From Pseudisothecium myosuroides (lineage: Eukaryota; Streptophyta; Bryopsida; Hypnales; Lembophyllaceae): DNA of 64,000 nt. Positions 10,241 to 23,341 of this stretch are shown piece after piece. The stretch lies in NCBI GenBank assembly GCA_951799445.1, contig OX637288.1, positions 46,763,288 to 46,827,287 of the forward strand, given 5' to 3'. Each line of letters opens with the position of its first letter. Position 1 is the stretch's first letter. The notes beneath the pieces were generated by a model, which was not told the DNA's origin, searched no databases, and saw only the letters and a program-made list of their open reading frames with translations. The position numbers and the translations under genes are program-made.

Positions 10241-13200
10241 CTATACCGACTCACACCATTCGCGGGCGTTTTGAAAGAGACGCAACCAAGGGCTGGGTCC
10301 AGCAGCATCAATGTGGGTCCACTCTTGAGGATACCAAGGGAACTGCCACATCTGGAAGCACCGTTCCGGGTGCGGCATCATAGCCAAGTGTCTGCCATCA
10401 GGAGAGCAAAGCGCTGCAATGCCCTCGGGCGATCCGTTGGGATTGAAAGGGTAGGCCTCCGTGGACTCTCCTGCATCGTTGCAATACGTGAGCGGTACGA
10501 GGTTCGAGTTCTTCACTTCTTCCAGGATCGAAGAGTCAGGAAAGAGAGCTCTACCCTCCCCATGGGCAATCCAAATACCTACAGTTGTACCGGCCATGCC
10601 TTTGAGCATGATGGCTGGCGATTCGCCAATCTTCACAGAAGAAAACCTGCACTCAAAACGACCGGATTCGTTGTGTACAAAGCGAGGCTGTGCAACGTCA
10701 CCTCCGGCTCCAAGAGTACCGCCAACTCCAGCACCAGGAACCCAACCAAGTAAAGCCATAAGTTGACATCCGTTGCATACGCCCAAACTGAAGGTATCTG
10801 GTCTGTTGTAGAAATCTTGGAACTGCCACAACCAAAGATAGAGTTACCTCAGAACCAAATGATGGAAATTATAAACCCTTATGTGCCCAAATCGTCAAAA
10901 ATGGCTGCTGCTGTAGGAGTAGAAATAAATCATTAAGGAAGCTTGAAGGAAGAAAAACTCATAACCAACATTTTTTAACAATAGAAATATGTTTTGAAAG
11001 ATACCATAATCGACTATTAGATTCCAAAAGGAGCTTAATTTTTCGAAAATACTGACTTAGGTAAAGCCCTAAGCGTCAGTACTTTCGAAGCCCAGAATGA
11101 GATCAGGAAAGGCATATAAAACCAAAAGCATGATGGGTGTACACAAATAACTGAAGAGAACTTCACCTGTTCAAGTAGAGAATTGTTGAACCGGATTGTG
11201 CCAGCCCACCCTTTAGCAGAATCTAGAACGTCGGCATAACTGAACCCTCCAACAAAGACGACCCCCTTGTAATCCTTCAGACAGGCACGCCCTTGAAGCA
11301 AGTCTGACATTGCAACATCCCAAGGCTCAAAGCCAGCCGCAAGAACCATGGCTGACATTTCCCGGTCTCCATTACTTCCTTCCTCTCTGATAATAGCTAC
11401 TTTGGGTTTGGTTGGTCTATTCAGTAAATCCTCTGAAGTTCTTGAAGGTGTGAAGGAGAGCTTCCAAGCTGGGGGTTTTCTGTGTTTTAGTCCTTCTTGT
11501 TCAGCTTCTACACAAGACTCGAGACTTTGCAACTTCTCCAACGAAAAACTGGTCGATTCCCACTGATCACGCAGAGAGGCAGTAGTGCCGGACACGACCT
11601 CCTCCCCATTCACAGCTATGCTAACCCGTGCGTTGGACGTCACACGGCCGACTGCGGTGCACTGTACTCCGGCTGTCAGTAATTCGGCAATAATAGCTTC
11701 TTGTTTGGATTGATCAACCTGCAGGGAATGTTGAGGTAAGCACAACATTTCTCAACCAAGTCTTACCTCATAGCCTCATTCAAGCATAGATACCATCGCT
11801 TAGATTCTCGAATCATTTGAAAATGAGGTTAAAAAATTATAACACAAACCTCAATGAGAAGACCTAGCTCCTCCGCAAACAACGTGGAAAGATGAGTATC
11901 CAGAGTACTCTGGTCCGTTAAAGATGGCAAATCCACAGTTATTCCACAATTCCCTGCGAACGCCATCTCCAGCAAGGCAACGACGATACCACCATCGCTG
12001 ATGTCGTGACCAGCGGATATTGCTCGCTTATCGATCAAACTCTGTCAATTTGATGAACTAACAAAAGAGTTAGGTCTCATATGTGCATGCGTTCATGGAT
12101 AACTGAAAGATAAGAAATATCGAACAAGAACAGAACGGTATGGAAGTAATATATTATGATCACAAGGCCTATCGGTGAATACAAATCTCGCAGAAATATA
12201 ACTAACCTGTACGGCATTGAAGACCTTTCCCAGATAGGGAACATCATCTACATCCGGAGATGCATCGCCAATCTGCAGTCACCATGAAAAGATTTGGTTA
12301 ACACCAAGCGAAACCCCAGTCCAATTTCCAGTCTTCAGATAATGATCAGAAACTAATACATGTATAGTAAAATATCATAGTTCAGTTACCAGACATTACC
12401 TGGTCGTAAACCTGTGCTAAGCAGGATCCTCCCATTCGTCGTTTTCCTTTGCCGATATCAATGTGCAGCAGAACACCCTTATCCCCAAGCTAAAGTGCAC
12501 AACACTCACTCTCAGGATTATCCAACAAAAGGTAGGAACATCAAAACCAAACTAATTCTGTAGAAGAATTTCCTACATAAGCACTGAATTTCTTTAAACT
12601 ATTATACATAGAATGGCTGGTACGTATCAGATCGAAGCCACCAGTTTTTATTCACTGTTTCATAAGCTTGCAGTGAATAAAATTAAATTCCAGAACAATT
12701 CGGAGTGTCCAAGAAATGCCAACAAAAGAGTCGAGAGATAGTAGCTAACCTTCAAGTCTGGAGTGACTGTTTTGGTGATATCCGGACAAGTAACATAAGC
12801 ACTGATGACGAGGTTCCCCGGACACTTCACAGTTTCACCACCTGCTTGAGCAGCCATGGACAAACTGTCTTTTCCACCATCAATAGCGACTTCCAGTTCA
12901 ATCATCGCTTCCTTCAGCGCAATGGCAGCGTCATACATAGCAGCCCCCTCACCGTCCAACTTTGCAGCGTACATCCAGTTCCCACTAGCCTTCACATCTT
13001 TCAAAGCCGTAGCCTACACAATTCCAACACTTCACATAATTAACATTCCGAGAAACGAGAGATGGTAATAGAACCAGGTCGTCATACATGGAAGATACAA
13101 AACCCCCTACAGGTACAGCATTACTTACGGAACCAGCAAAAAACTCATTGATTCATTGAGGTGTATAGCACAAGAAGATGCTTCAATGTTTACCGAACAT

Positions 13201-16200
13201 ACCTTAGCCCAGACAAGGTTTGTTAACGCTTCTCCCAGAGAGAGACGTGCCATTGCCTTAGGATCCAAAAGACCCTGTACAAATCAATGGTACAGGACAC
13301 TCGGTATTTTCAAGTCTAGATGATATATTCAAATCCGCTCATCAACAAGTAAAAAGGTCATAGAAATCTACAAAGCTGGAATACAATTTCCCAAAATGAT
13401 GTCTCCTAATTAAAAATGAAATCGTGAAGAAAACTTGGGTACCTTAATAGGTTGCTCTCCGATTGCACATGCACCACCAGTAATTCCGGTGTGAGTCTGA
13501 AGGAAAAAATTCGAAAAAATAAAAAAATGAATTCCACAAAATCCTTGCTATGTAACTTCGCAGCTTTGTCAGGCTTAAAACTAACGGAAGCATGTAAATG
13601 AAGGATGAGCTTTCAGTCCAAATCATCTTCATGTGACGGCAAAAATAAAATTTCATACCTGAGCAAGAACGGCAACATCAGCAAGGGGAAGCTGCAGAGG
13701 CCCCACTGTTTGTTGCTGTGCCACAAGTCCTGTAACACATCTGTCCACCTGCTCCGCACATAAAGTGATTGATTAAAGAAAAGGCTGGATTATCAAGGAC
13801 ATCATAAATCAAAGAAATCAAAAAGGCTTGTGCAAATGAAGGGACAGCATCTTGGAAAACAAGTGGAAGCAGATTATATTAAAATTTAGAGAATACAACA
13901 ATGAGTAACATCAATGTGTCCAAACTGTAGCCATTACAGTTTATTCAAAAGTCAAAAATAAAATGGTCAAACAGTAAGCTCACCTTTGTTGTAAGGAAGC
14001 GCTTGGAGCAGACCGAAGGCAAATGAAGCACACGCTTCAAGGCTTCCATCACTGTTTGACCAGGTGCAATCTCAAGGGCTTCCACAGGCTCTAGGATCCG
14101 AGTGAACTTGTACCTTTTTCTTGGCATGTCACCAAGCACCTGGTAAAGACACCCAAAGCCAATTCACAAAAAACTGATTATTAGTAAGTCAATAGCAATC
14201 CAAGCCTGGAGAATATATAAGAATCTTTAAATTGACATTGTGAGATGATATTAAATATCCTTTAATTGTGTCAAAGTAGGAGAGCTGGGTCAATCTATAG
14301 TTGTCCAACACATGGTGATCCTGATTTAATCTGCGGGTGCTGGCAAGCCGCTTCGTCATTCTTTGAAATAAGTTTTAAAACTTATGCGTTAAAAAAGTAA
14401 CTCTATTGCCAGAAGTATTACCTTTTCAAGGTCAAGATCGACGGCAGGCATTGGAGGAGGAAGTCCCCGAGCATCTGCGTCTTTCTTCAGTGCACTGTCT
14501 GACAGAACGATTCTTCCGTCGCCACTGAAAGGCACCAACACATTAATTCAGCGCCCAATATTGGCCGCTTCCATTCTCATACCAGGAAAGCCACGAAAAT
14601 AAGAAGCACAAGCTCTCGTGCAAAAGGAATTCCATATTTCACAACCCATTTTAATTCTTACACCACCAAATGAAATGACCAGGGATTAAATAAAGACATA
14701 GTTATTGAAAATCCTATGCAATTTCTATTAAACTGGAACTCTTGACATGACAAACTATTTCTGGGTGAGCAACTTCAAGCCAAGTTAATTCACTACAAGA
14801 ATGAAATATGAAGTATTGTCAATGTTGTAGGACATCGCAATATTTGGTACCTGATTGTGCCAATCACAGCCATTGAAACACGCTCTCGAGCACAGATGGA
14901 CCGCAAAAGTGCTTCACTCTCGGGTCTAATAAGCAATGCATCCTGTGTAGATATGCAAATTAACTTAGAGAAGAGATTCATTCCTTTAAAAAACTCGAAA
15001 CTGGTCATAGGGTAGAAACACCCAGAACAATAGTAGAATAATCAAATGCACATTAAGTCCCCAAGGATACAGAGATACACCCCAGGCTACCTGCTCCTGA
15101 TATTCTGCACCCCAGATCTCCAGCACAGACATGGTTTCATCTCCCACCACAATGGATCTTACATCAATTTCTGCACCCTGTAAGGAACAGAGTCGAATAA
15201 AGTTAGAAGTCACAACCAGAAAAGTCATGTCCACTGGGAATAACAACAAAATACATGACAACAGCCAGACAAGAATTTGATTGTGAAATCAACATTATAC
15301 CTCAGGATAGATAATCTCCTTCACTACGTTACAGTTCCCACCAGCACCCTGGTCATGGATGCTGACAATTGGGTTGGCATCTCCCATCTCAACACAAGTG
15401 CGAACAGCCCTGTAAAGCTTCTGTGACATCTCTGCATCACCTCGCTGGACTGCATTAAAGTCCAGTTCAGCTGTATTTTGTCCACTCACCTGAACACCAG
15501 CGAGTACACTACAAGTAGGTTAGTAAAGGCACAAAGTCACAAAACCTGATTACAATTGCGAAGACAGAAAACACAGTATGCCCTTTCGCATACCAGGTTA
15601 CATGAGCTCAAACCTCACGCTCAAGCGATTTCTACAAACTAATAAAAAGCAAAAAGCAACTGCAGAACAAGTAACAACCGACCATACTGGTGTACATGAA
15701 TTTTATAGCCTTATAAAGATGCAAGTTCCTCCCAATTTCCACGAGAGTCAATTAAAGAGAATAACCATGCTAGATGCAGCACCACCACCCATACCAATGC
15801 GGTAAGCTGGTCCACCAATCTGCATACCACATACCACATCCACCTTAGCATAAGGATTGAAACTGAAACCAATAGACTCTCGTGTAATGATTAAGTCCCA
15901 AAGCAAGATTAATCTGCAATGCCCACCTTGACAACAAGCATGCCAATCTGCGGATCCTCTTTTTCCAAGTGACGATGGTCAATCTGCATTGGACGTTGAA
16001 TACGGGTCAGATATGGATCTAAACCCCCATAAACCAGGATATTTAACATCAAAAACATCGGACACCAAAACCTTCACGACTTCGACATTGCAGACACGCT
16101 TGACATAATAAGAAGTTTGTTTCGAAATTACCTGACCAATACCGGCACTAAACATAATCGGCTTGAGCCATTCCCTTCGCTCACCACTGGGTAGCCGCAA

Positions 16201-19200
16201 GCCAAAAGTTCGTGTGTAACCCTGGACAGTAGACGTGGTCAGCGTTATGATCAGCAGAAATAAATAATCTACCATTCAAGCGACATGGTGGCAACTTGTA
16301 GTTATTATTTGAGCCAACATGATTCTTACAAGACAAAAAGAAGTTTATTCTACTAAGAAAAAAAGCTGCCGAGAAAACATAGCAGCGTGCAAGTACTACG
16401 AAATACATAAACAAGGGGGAAAACAAGATACCTGAATAAGAGGCTCCCCAAATTTGTTGCCATAATCGGATGCTCCATTACTAGCATCAATGAGAATCTG
16501 TAATCCATGTCACGCTTTCATCCGGTCAGAACTATACGAAAGAAGATTATCAGTCCCAAAACGTCGAACCTCTTTATAAATACTGTGCATTGCTATAAAT
16601 TCAATGCAGTAGGTATTTACCTGAAGAGGAGATGCAAGATTTGGAGGATACACAAAAGAGCTGTCTTCCCAAGGGGCATAAGAGCCCTCCATCTGCCAGG
16701 AGATTCCCAGGGAGTTTCAAGTTATTTCAATTCCTGTACTTGTAAGCCAAATTAGTACATCAAAAACAAATAATAATCGAAACACACCTGAAGATTTCCA
16801 ACACAATATCCTGTAGTGGCAGCTCCGATCAGGGAACCAATTCCCGTTGCATGGGTATCACGAATGCGACCTCCAGCCCCAGTTTCAGCACCTGGAAATG
16901 GAGCAACCTGCACACTTGAACAGGAAAGTTACAAGTGAGGGTACAACACAATATACGTGATTGAAAATCAAAATGCAACTCAGTGGCACTTATATGAAAC
17001 AAAGACCATAAGCAGTGAACACAAATATCACAAATTATAGACATGATTTGGACTTACAGCACATGGAAAGTTGTGTGTCTCTGCAGTGAAAAGAACATCA
17101 AAATCACGATCAAGAGCATCCACAGGCGAAGGAGACCCCGGAGTAACAGGTAGAACGGGTTTGACAGCTGCGCCTCGAATAGCACTGCGCAACATGCAAC
17201 AAGAAGTATCTTACATACGCAACAAACATGACTCCACATGTACAATAATAGATGAAGATATATGCGACTCACATGAAGCGAAAAAGAGACACACCTTGAA
17301 TTGTCCTTAAATCCTATCACAGAATTGTTCTTGTTCGCCTTCCAAGTGTCTTTGACAAGACCAAAGAGCGTTTCAGCAACTTTCGTCCCATCGATTGTCA
17401 ACTCACCCTGAAAGACCAGAACAGAATTAATGTAAATGAAAGACAAGGAAACTCAGATTAAATGGATTTAGGGTGGACAGTACGAAAATACAATAATCCA
17501 GGTGATTAGCCTTAAAAGATATTCAGTTGCTGTGATCTTGCTTACATTGAAAAACCAATGACGACTGTGCTCACTGTTAGATTGGGCAATATCAAACAAC
17601 TCAACATTCGTCGGGTTGCGCTTGATGTCCTCGCCAAAAAGCTTTGTATAGTACTGCATTTGACGTATACAAAATAGGTCATTTTATCGTGCTGCTGGAA
17701 CACTTCAAGGTACTTAACCTCTATAAATTTGCGTAGAAATAAGACCTTTCACTGATGAGCCCTTTAGATATTACACCAGAGACTGTCTCTAGCTCCAAAC
17801 CGTTCCAACAACAAATAGAAATCTACAGATAGTACGAGACACTAAAGATGACGCAAGCTGTGTCGGTCCCAAATTCAACAATAAATGCTATCTCGTAATA
17901 TCTGTAAGAAGTAGAACCAAGAAGCATACTTCAAGATCAAACTCGTCAAAAGCAAGACCCATGGTCTTGTTGATGGCTTCCAATGCCGCTCTCCCTTCCT
18001 GTGATACAAAAAGAACTGGCTAAGTTAGATGCCAAAATACAGCAGGTATCAGCAGGACAGCACTCTCGCAAGACGCAAAAAACAAAACACGAAAACCAAT
18101 CATCCAACCAGAGTCTCTTTACTGACCTCCATGACAGGAATCTGGATGAAGGGCTCCGGTACTACATCATTCTTGAAAGACATAAGCTTCTTAGGGTAAA
18201 CGCACTCTGTCATCCGATCATGTACCTGCACGAAAGAGATACCAATCTTAGTACCACACTCATCACTTATGATAGAAGTCCTTAGTCATGATCAACGCAC
18301 CTTATACTCCACATGATAGAGCTCATTAAAAGAAAAGTAAATAAAGCTGAACTGCAACAAATGCTTGCAACAGACTAGCAATATGAGATGTTGAATATAT
18401 GAAGTATCACTGACGGCAAAGTAGTATATATAGTTTTCTTACAATTGCAGCAAAGGCATCAAGCTGACTTTGCTCCAACGGGGCCGCCTCTGGACCAACA
18501 GAGAGCAGGTAGCGACGAGAACGCTCGATTCGTGTCACTTCAGGTAGAGCACATGCCTGACATACGGACACGGCATTGGCTGACCATGCGGTTGTGAAGG
18601 AAAGGCGAGGGCCAACTTCCACAACTGAAACCCACAAGGAAAGTACAAAAAAATTAAAAATTAAAAAACCGATCAGTAGATCTCACGAAATGCCCTGGTC
18701 ACAAGCATTAAGAAGTCCCCCCATTGTACTGAAGGATATGGGGAACGACAATGAATTAAAATGACAAATGAATGTAAAGTGAAATATCACTTTAAAGAAG
18801 TGCTAATTTACGAACCTACTCCGTTTTCGCTCTGTAAGTTGCTTGACAACTGGAGATTGTCAGGCTCATAAGTTTCCCTGAGTAACCACTGTAATACTTC
18901 CCACTTCTCTGAAGAAAGTGGCGCATTCAGTGCGATATTGTAGCACTGCAAGCAATAGATTCGAAAGTCATTATAAAAGCATACATCAGTAAAGGTTTTT
19001 AATGACATTCCATTTGCTTTATACTACACGAAGTAACCCACAAAATAAGAGCAGATCAATTCGCATGACCAGAAAACTTACTTGTTCAGTCTTTACGCTG
19101 ATGATACCTCCAAAAACCTTCTCTTGAACCTGTATATTGGTTAAGAAAGACCACACCAAGCTCGATAATAAGTACATTCATGTGTATCACAAATAGAATC

Positions 19201-20946
19201 ACTTGATCAGAAAGTAAGCAAACAATTGATCCAATAGAAGGGACAAAGACCACAGACCTGTTTAAGAAGAGCTGCAGCAGCATTCTCTGACAAGAATGGA
19301 GTTCGATAGACATGATAAACCTCTGCTTCCTGCTCAGTCGCAAGTGAAACCTGCAAAGCCCAAAGCATAAAATGTCTCTAAATCAATGAACTAAACAGTC
19401 TGATGCAGTAAATGACAAAACGAGAGAGATATACAAGGAAAAAATATAATCTGTCTTGGTTGCTTAAAATCCAACAAGGGTGCCAACTCACACTCACAAC
19501 TTATAGTTACAGGGTCAAATCGATTCTCAATTGATGCCGATTTAAAAAATCGCAAACACACCACTTAGCCGCAGCCAATCATCAGATTTGACATCAGCAT
19601 AAATGACTAAACCTAAAACCTGACACATAATTGAGCAACGCAAACCCAAAACAGAGGAGTTGTTTCAGCTATTATTTAACCCTTTAAGGTCCATGATGTG
19701 GCATTCCTTTAGTAAACGCAATCCATTATTGGTTGCATGGACCGTAACGAGTTAATATGTTGCGGACTTCTTACTCTTGACAGGGTGTATGGAAAATATC
19801 GAAGTAGTTTATTGTCCTTCATCTCTTCCATACCGCACAAACAACGTGCATGATAATTTATAACGTGAAGTTCTCTAAAATCGTGACCGAAGAAAAGCAT
19901 AACAATTGGAAAGAAAACCTAAAGCTCTTAAACCCTAAACCCTATATGGTGTATCAGTGACAGTAGCAAGGCCTCTGTATTCTAACTACATTATGTTGAA
20001 GGAGGACAAAAGCGAACCTCGCAATGCACTCAGCAGTCCGGATCCAAGGATTCATAGAAAACCCGAATACATCACTACACAGAATGATATTAAAGAAAAA
20101 CTGATCCCAACCAGCAAAATAAACGTACACAAAAGCTCAACACTCACAACAGATGCTCCACAGGAGCGTGCCATACGATACCTATGACCATCAGCTAACT
20201 GAAAAAAAAGGGGAAACGAGTAGCTGCCACAAAACAGCTTGGATAGAAAATCAATGTCAATCTGCACAAAAATTTCTAAGAAGCAATAGCGAACAATACC
20301 CTCGGAGTGTCAGAAGCAACAGCCTGCAGTTTAGCCTGCCTCCTTGCCCCATCATTCCTCGAGGAAGGACCTTCCAGAGAGGCAATAACTCTTCCTTTGC
20401 CAGCAATCGACAGCTTCTTTCCTGGCCCCCTAGCTGCCACACAACATAACCTGCAATACCGATCGAACAAAAGTATTCAGTAAACGCAGAAAAAAAAGAT
20501 GCAAAAAACTTTTGTTCTCAAAGCTCCTAAAATGACAAATAACCAGGAGGTTTCCATCGCAGTCTCTGGCATTGCATTGCAAATTTCAATTTGGAATCCA
20601 ATTCCTGCGTTCCCGAACACGAAAGAAAAACACCGATGCCAATCACGAAATGAACTCTTCAATTAATTAAAAAGTACACGGAAGCTAATGCAAATTCCTT
20701 CACAAAAGCTAATGCGAAGTCTCTCCGTCCTGACAAATCTCATCAATCGCAAAAACCTCTACAAAAAGATGTTAAAACAACATTATAAACTAAAAAAGAA
20801 CCAAATCAGCTCAATTCTCTCCCGAATTCGAATTCTCCGTCTAACCTGCTTGCATCCGCGGGCTTCACAAAACTGGACGACGAGCAAGCCAGCAGCGTGA
20901 CGGCTCTCACGCTGCCGCTGGCCATCAGAGCCGCCTGCCCCGCCAT
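10241..20946 (-). CDS. PURL: Phosphoribosylformylglycinamidine synthase (FGAM synthase), probably plastid-targeted
   Basis: It catalyses step four of de novo purine synthesis: FGAR + ATP + glutamine to FGAM. I assemble 32 exons, all with GT-AG borders and continuous phase, giving about 1439 aa (Arabidopsis homologue ~1400). Exons 5' to 3': 20846-20946, 20300-20450, 20148-20198, 19258-19350, 19082-19129, 18816-18945, 18443-18624, 18127-18225, 17930-17998, 17546-17653, 17295-17407, 17058-17184, 16788-16907, 16621-16692, 16432-16497, 16132-16221, 15927-15983, 15766-15819, 15301-15489, 15091-15177, 14851-14942, 14422-14524, 13984-14139, 13659-13748, 13443-13496, 13203-13274, 12750-13013, 12400-12489, 12207-12272, 11850-12041, 11167-11718, 10241-10822. 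The Ser/Ala-rich, basic N-terminus resembles a transit peptide. Family motifs SEHSRHWFF (~333-343), AETHNFPCAV, GAETGAGGRIRD and DGGKDSLSM are present. The C-terminal glutaminase domain has the nucleophile in GVCNGCQ (Cys ~1262) and the His/Glu pair in HPER (~1397/1399). No lesion was seen. The ATG at 20946 is the first in this frame. Confidence 0.96.
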
Positions 20947-21081
20947 CGCCACGATTCTCCACAAAAATGCGTTTCCTAAACCGCGCAGACAATTCCTTGC
21001 AGGCACTTGCACTCGCACTGGCCCTGGCCTGCTCCTTTCGCCGTTCTTCGTCTCCCCGGCAGTTCAGTCTCGTGATCTCGT

Positions 21082-21220
21082 CTTTGGGGTCCCTGGGAGG
21101 CCTGTTCACACTGCGAGGCCCTTTGACCGTGGTCTTTGGGGGTCCCTGGGAGCCCTGTTCACACTGCGAGGCCCTTTGACCGTGGTCTTTGGGGTCCCTG
21201 GGAGCCCTGTTCACACTGCG
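21082..21220. repeat. Tandem repeat (~52 bp x 2.7) upstream of PurL
   Basis: Nearly identical 51-54-bp units begin at 21082, 21133 and 21187 with CTTTGGGGTCCCTGGGAG and continue through CCTGTTCACACTGCGAGG. The array lies about 140-270 bp upstream of the PurL start codon, in its probable promoter or 5' UTR. Whether it has a regulatory role cannot be told from sequence. Confidence 0.8.
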
Positions 21221-22039
21221 TTCCTGATGTTGAGTTTGGGAGAGCTTGAAGGTCTCTCTCATGTAACGTAACCATGAGGTTCTTGATATCGTAGACAAGC
21301 CTATTACCACCCTGATTTGGAATGGTTGAGTATCTTGGGGCCAATTCCAAGAGGGGCACATATTTTTTAGAGGTGTGTGCTTGTTTTACAAATCAAACCC
21401 AAGTACAATTATAAATTTCTAATTAAAATTGTAATTTCTATGAATTTTTGAAGTGGTCTGCCGTGACATTACAAAATTGTCCATAGAATGGGGTCAAAAA
21501 TGTCCCTTGACATGTATCTATTGGCACTTAAGTTCCCACCAATGAAGGATTGACACGTTACCTCTTTTGGCATTGATGCATTGAAATTGTCAAAAAAATG
21601 AACAGATTTAGATATTGCAGTGAATAGAATTGGGGGCAAAAGTAGGGAAACAAAATTGGGCAGCAAATGGTGATGGGCTAGTTTATCGTATAGTAGGTAA
21701 ATTCATTGACCAATCGAACCCCACATTCCCACTCCAACTACCCCCTAACTGCATTTGTGTAGTGTGAATGTGGTTGTAGATAGGATTAGAAAACGCAGAC
21801 TTTGAAATCAAAGTCAATGCCATGATTTTTGTATCATTTCATAGAATTCTATCAACATTGGAGAAAAGTGAAAAAAATTCATATGGAATTGATATTAGCA
21901 AGAAGATAAATGATCGAGAAAACAATCACGAAGGTAGAAACACTCAAAAGTGCCATTTTTGTTACTATGCACAGTAGCAACTGCTATTATTATGATTATG
22001 ATTATTATTATCATTATAGGTTGGTCAAATTTTCATATT
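21221..22039. other. Intergenic stretch between PurL and the F-box gene
   Basis: I recognise no gene. The region separates two divergently transcribed genes. Confidence 0.4.
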
Positions 22040-22200
22040 CTTTTCTTGTTGGCAAACGAAAAGAGGTTCCAATGCAAGTAAAAATGCAACATTTGGATCC
22101 CACATGCAAAAGTTATAAAGGGTCAAAGTTTTTTTTTTAGATGACTGTTCTATAATCATTTCTTCAACATTGATAGGTGCATATTGTATTGGGCAATCAT
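22040..22200 (+). repeat. Dispersed repeat N, copy 1
   Basis: It shares ordered blocks with 29750-29900: a gaaaa-gaacgagg-like start, a ttccaa block, then TTTGGAT, ATGCAAAAGTTATRAAGGG, TCAAA, and a later TGTTCT. Both copies have the same orientation and flank the F-box gene. Class unknown. Confidence 0.5.
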
Positions 22201-22657
22201 GGAGGTAGAAGATATCTTGAAAAAAAACAAGCCAACAAGGAGGGCAAAGCCCAATGAAGAATGCCTTTTTTTTCTTAGAATTTCTAAGAACGAGGAGATT
22301 GCCCAACGTAAACGCCCATCCAGAAATAGATCAATCAATGAAAATCCATAATCAATGATTACATGGATTTCATGTGTCAAGATGAGATTACGGGAAATAA
22401 TTTGCCCGCCTTTTGAACAAGACATTTTTTGGTGGGGGTTTTACAATTTGGGAGATGTACACAAAGTGATGATGGTAGTCTTAGCCAGAGTTAGTTAGTT
22501 TTTTTTCATTTTTAATGAAATTAAAGCCAAAGTGGCGATATTGAATGTAATAGTGGTGTTCCAAATTTCAACATTCATCCACATATTGGATAGAAAATAT
22601 CACATTAGTGCATATCCATAATTAAGTTTTCATCTACAATTTAGCAATTCTATTCAA

Positions 22658-22850
22658 CACTAAATAGGGGTAATAAGGGAACCCACACTAATTAATCGAT
22701 ATTTCACACTATATAAATATCTACCTTTTATGTACATCAATAGTTATTGAAGTGTCCAGGGATTGTACATCGTGTTTCAAACATCTACAGTTTTCAAAGA
22801 TAAGTCCCTTTAAGTTTTTGGTCCCCTTAATACCCCTATTCAATGAAGAT
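22658..22850. mobile_element. MITE family M, copy 2 (inverted relative to copy 1)
   Basis: The left end is CTAAATAGGGGTAATAAGGG and the right end is GGTCCCCTTAATACCCCTATT, matching the TIRs of 7995-8178. The interior matches copy 1 in reverse complement. It lies about 0.5 kb upstream of the F-box gene start. Confidence 0.7.
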
Positions 22851-23341
22851 TTTATTTTTATTTTTAGTGATTTCAGCCAAGATTTTTTTTTAATTTTAAG
22901 TTTTTTGACAAATTTCCACCCTTTCAGTACTATTTTGCTCTACTGGGCTTGGATTATTTTGGTGCAAATTGACGACAAATCGGAAAAAAAACAAAAAAAC
23001 TGGCCACCTTAGATCTGTGCATCCGACGAAAATCAGTTGTCGTCGACGGACGTCTCCTCCGTCTCCCCCGACGACGAGCCTTCCACCATTGCCCAAAGAA
23101 CACTGCCACTCAAAGCCTCATAACCTGCTCCGAAAGTCTGGAGCCTCCGATCTTGCTCTGAATTTCTGTCTCACTTCGCACCTCGGATGATTTCCTTGGT
23201 CCTGCCTTCACAGATTCTCTCATGGGCATCCCCAATTGCCCACCCATTGATCAAATTGGGCGCATTCCTCATGCCTTATGGGTGAGAATCAAATCATTTC
23301 ATGAAGAAGACGACCACAAGTGGTAGAAGCAGACAATTCAG

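Noticed and set aside
20783..21361. N-terminal extension of PurL upstream of 20946
   Set aside because: The frame continues upstream without an ATG and runs into the tandem repeat. The first ATG in frame is at 20946.
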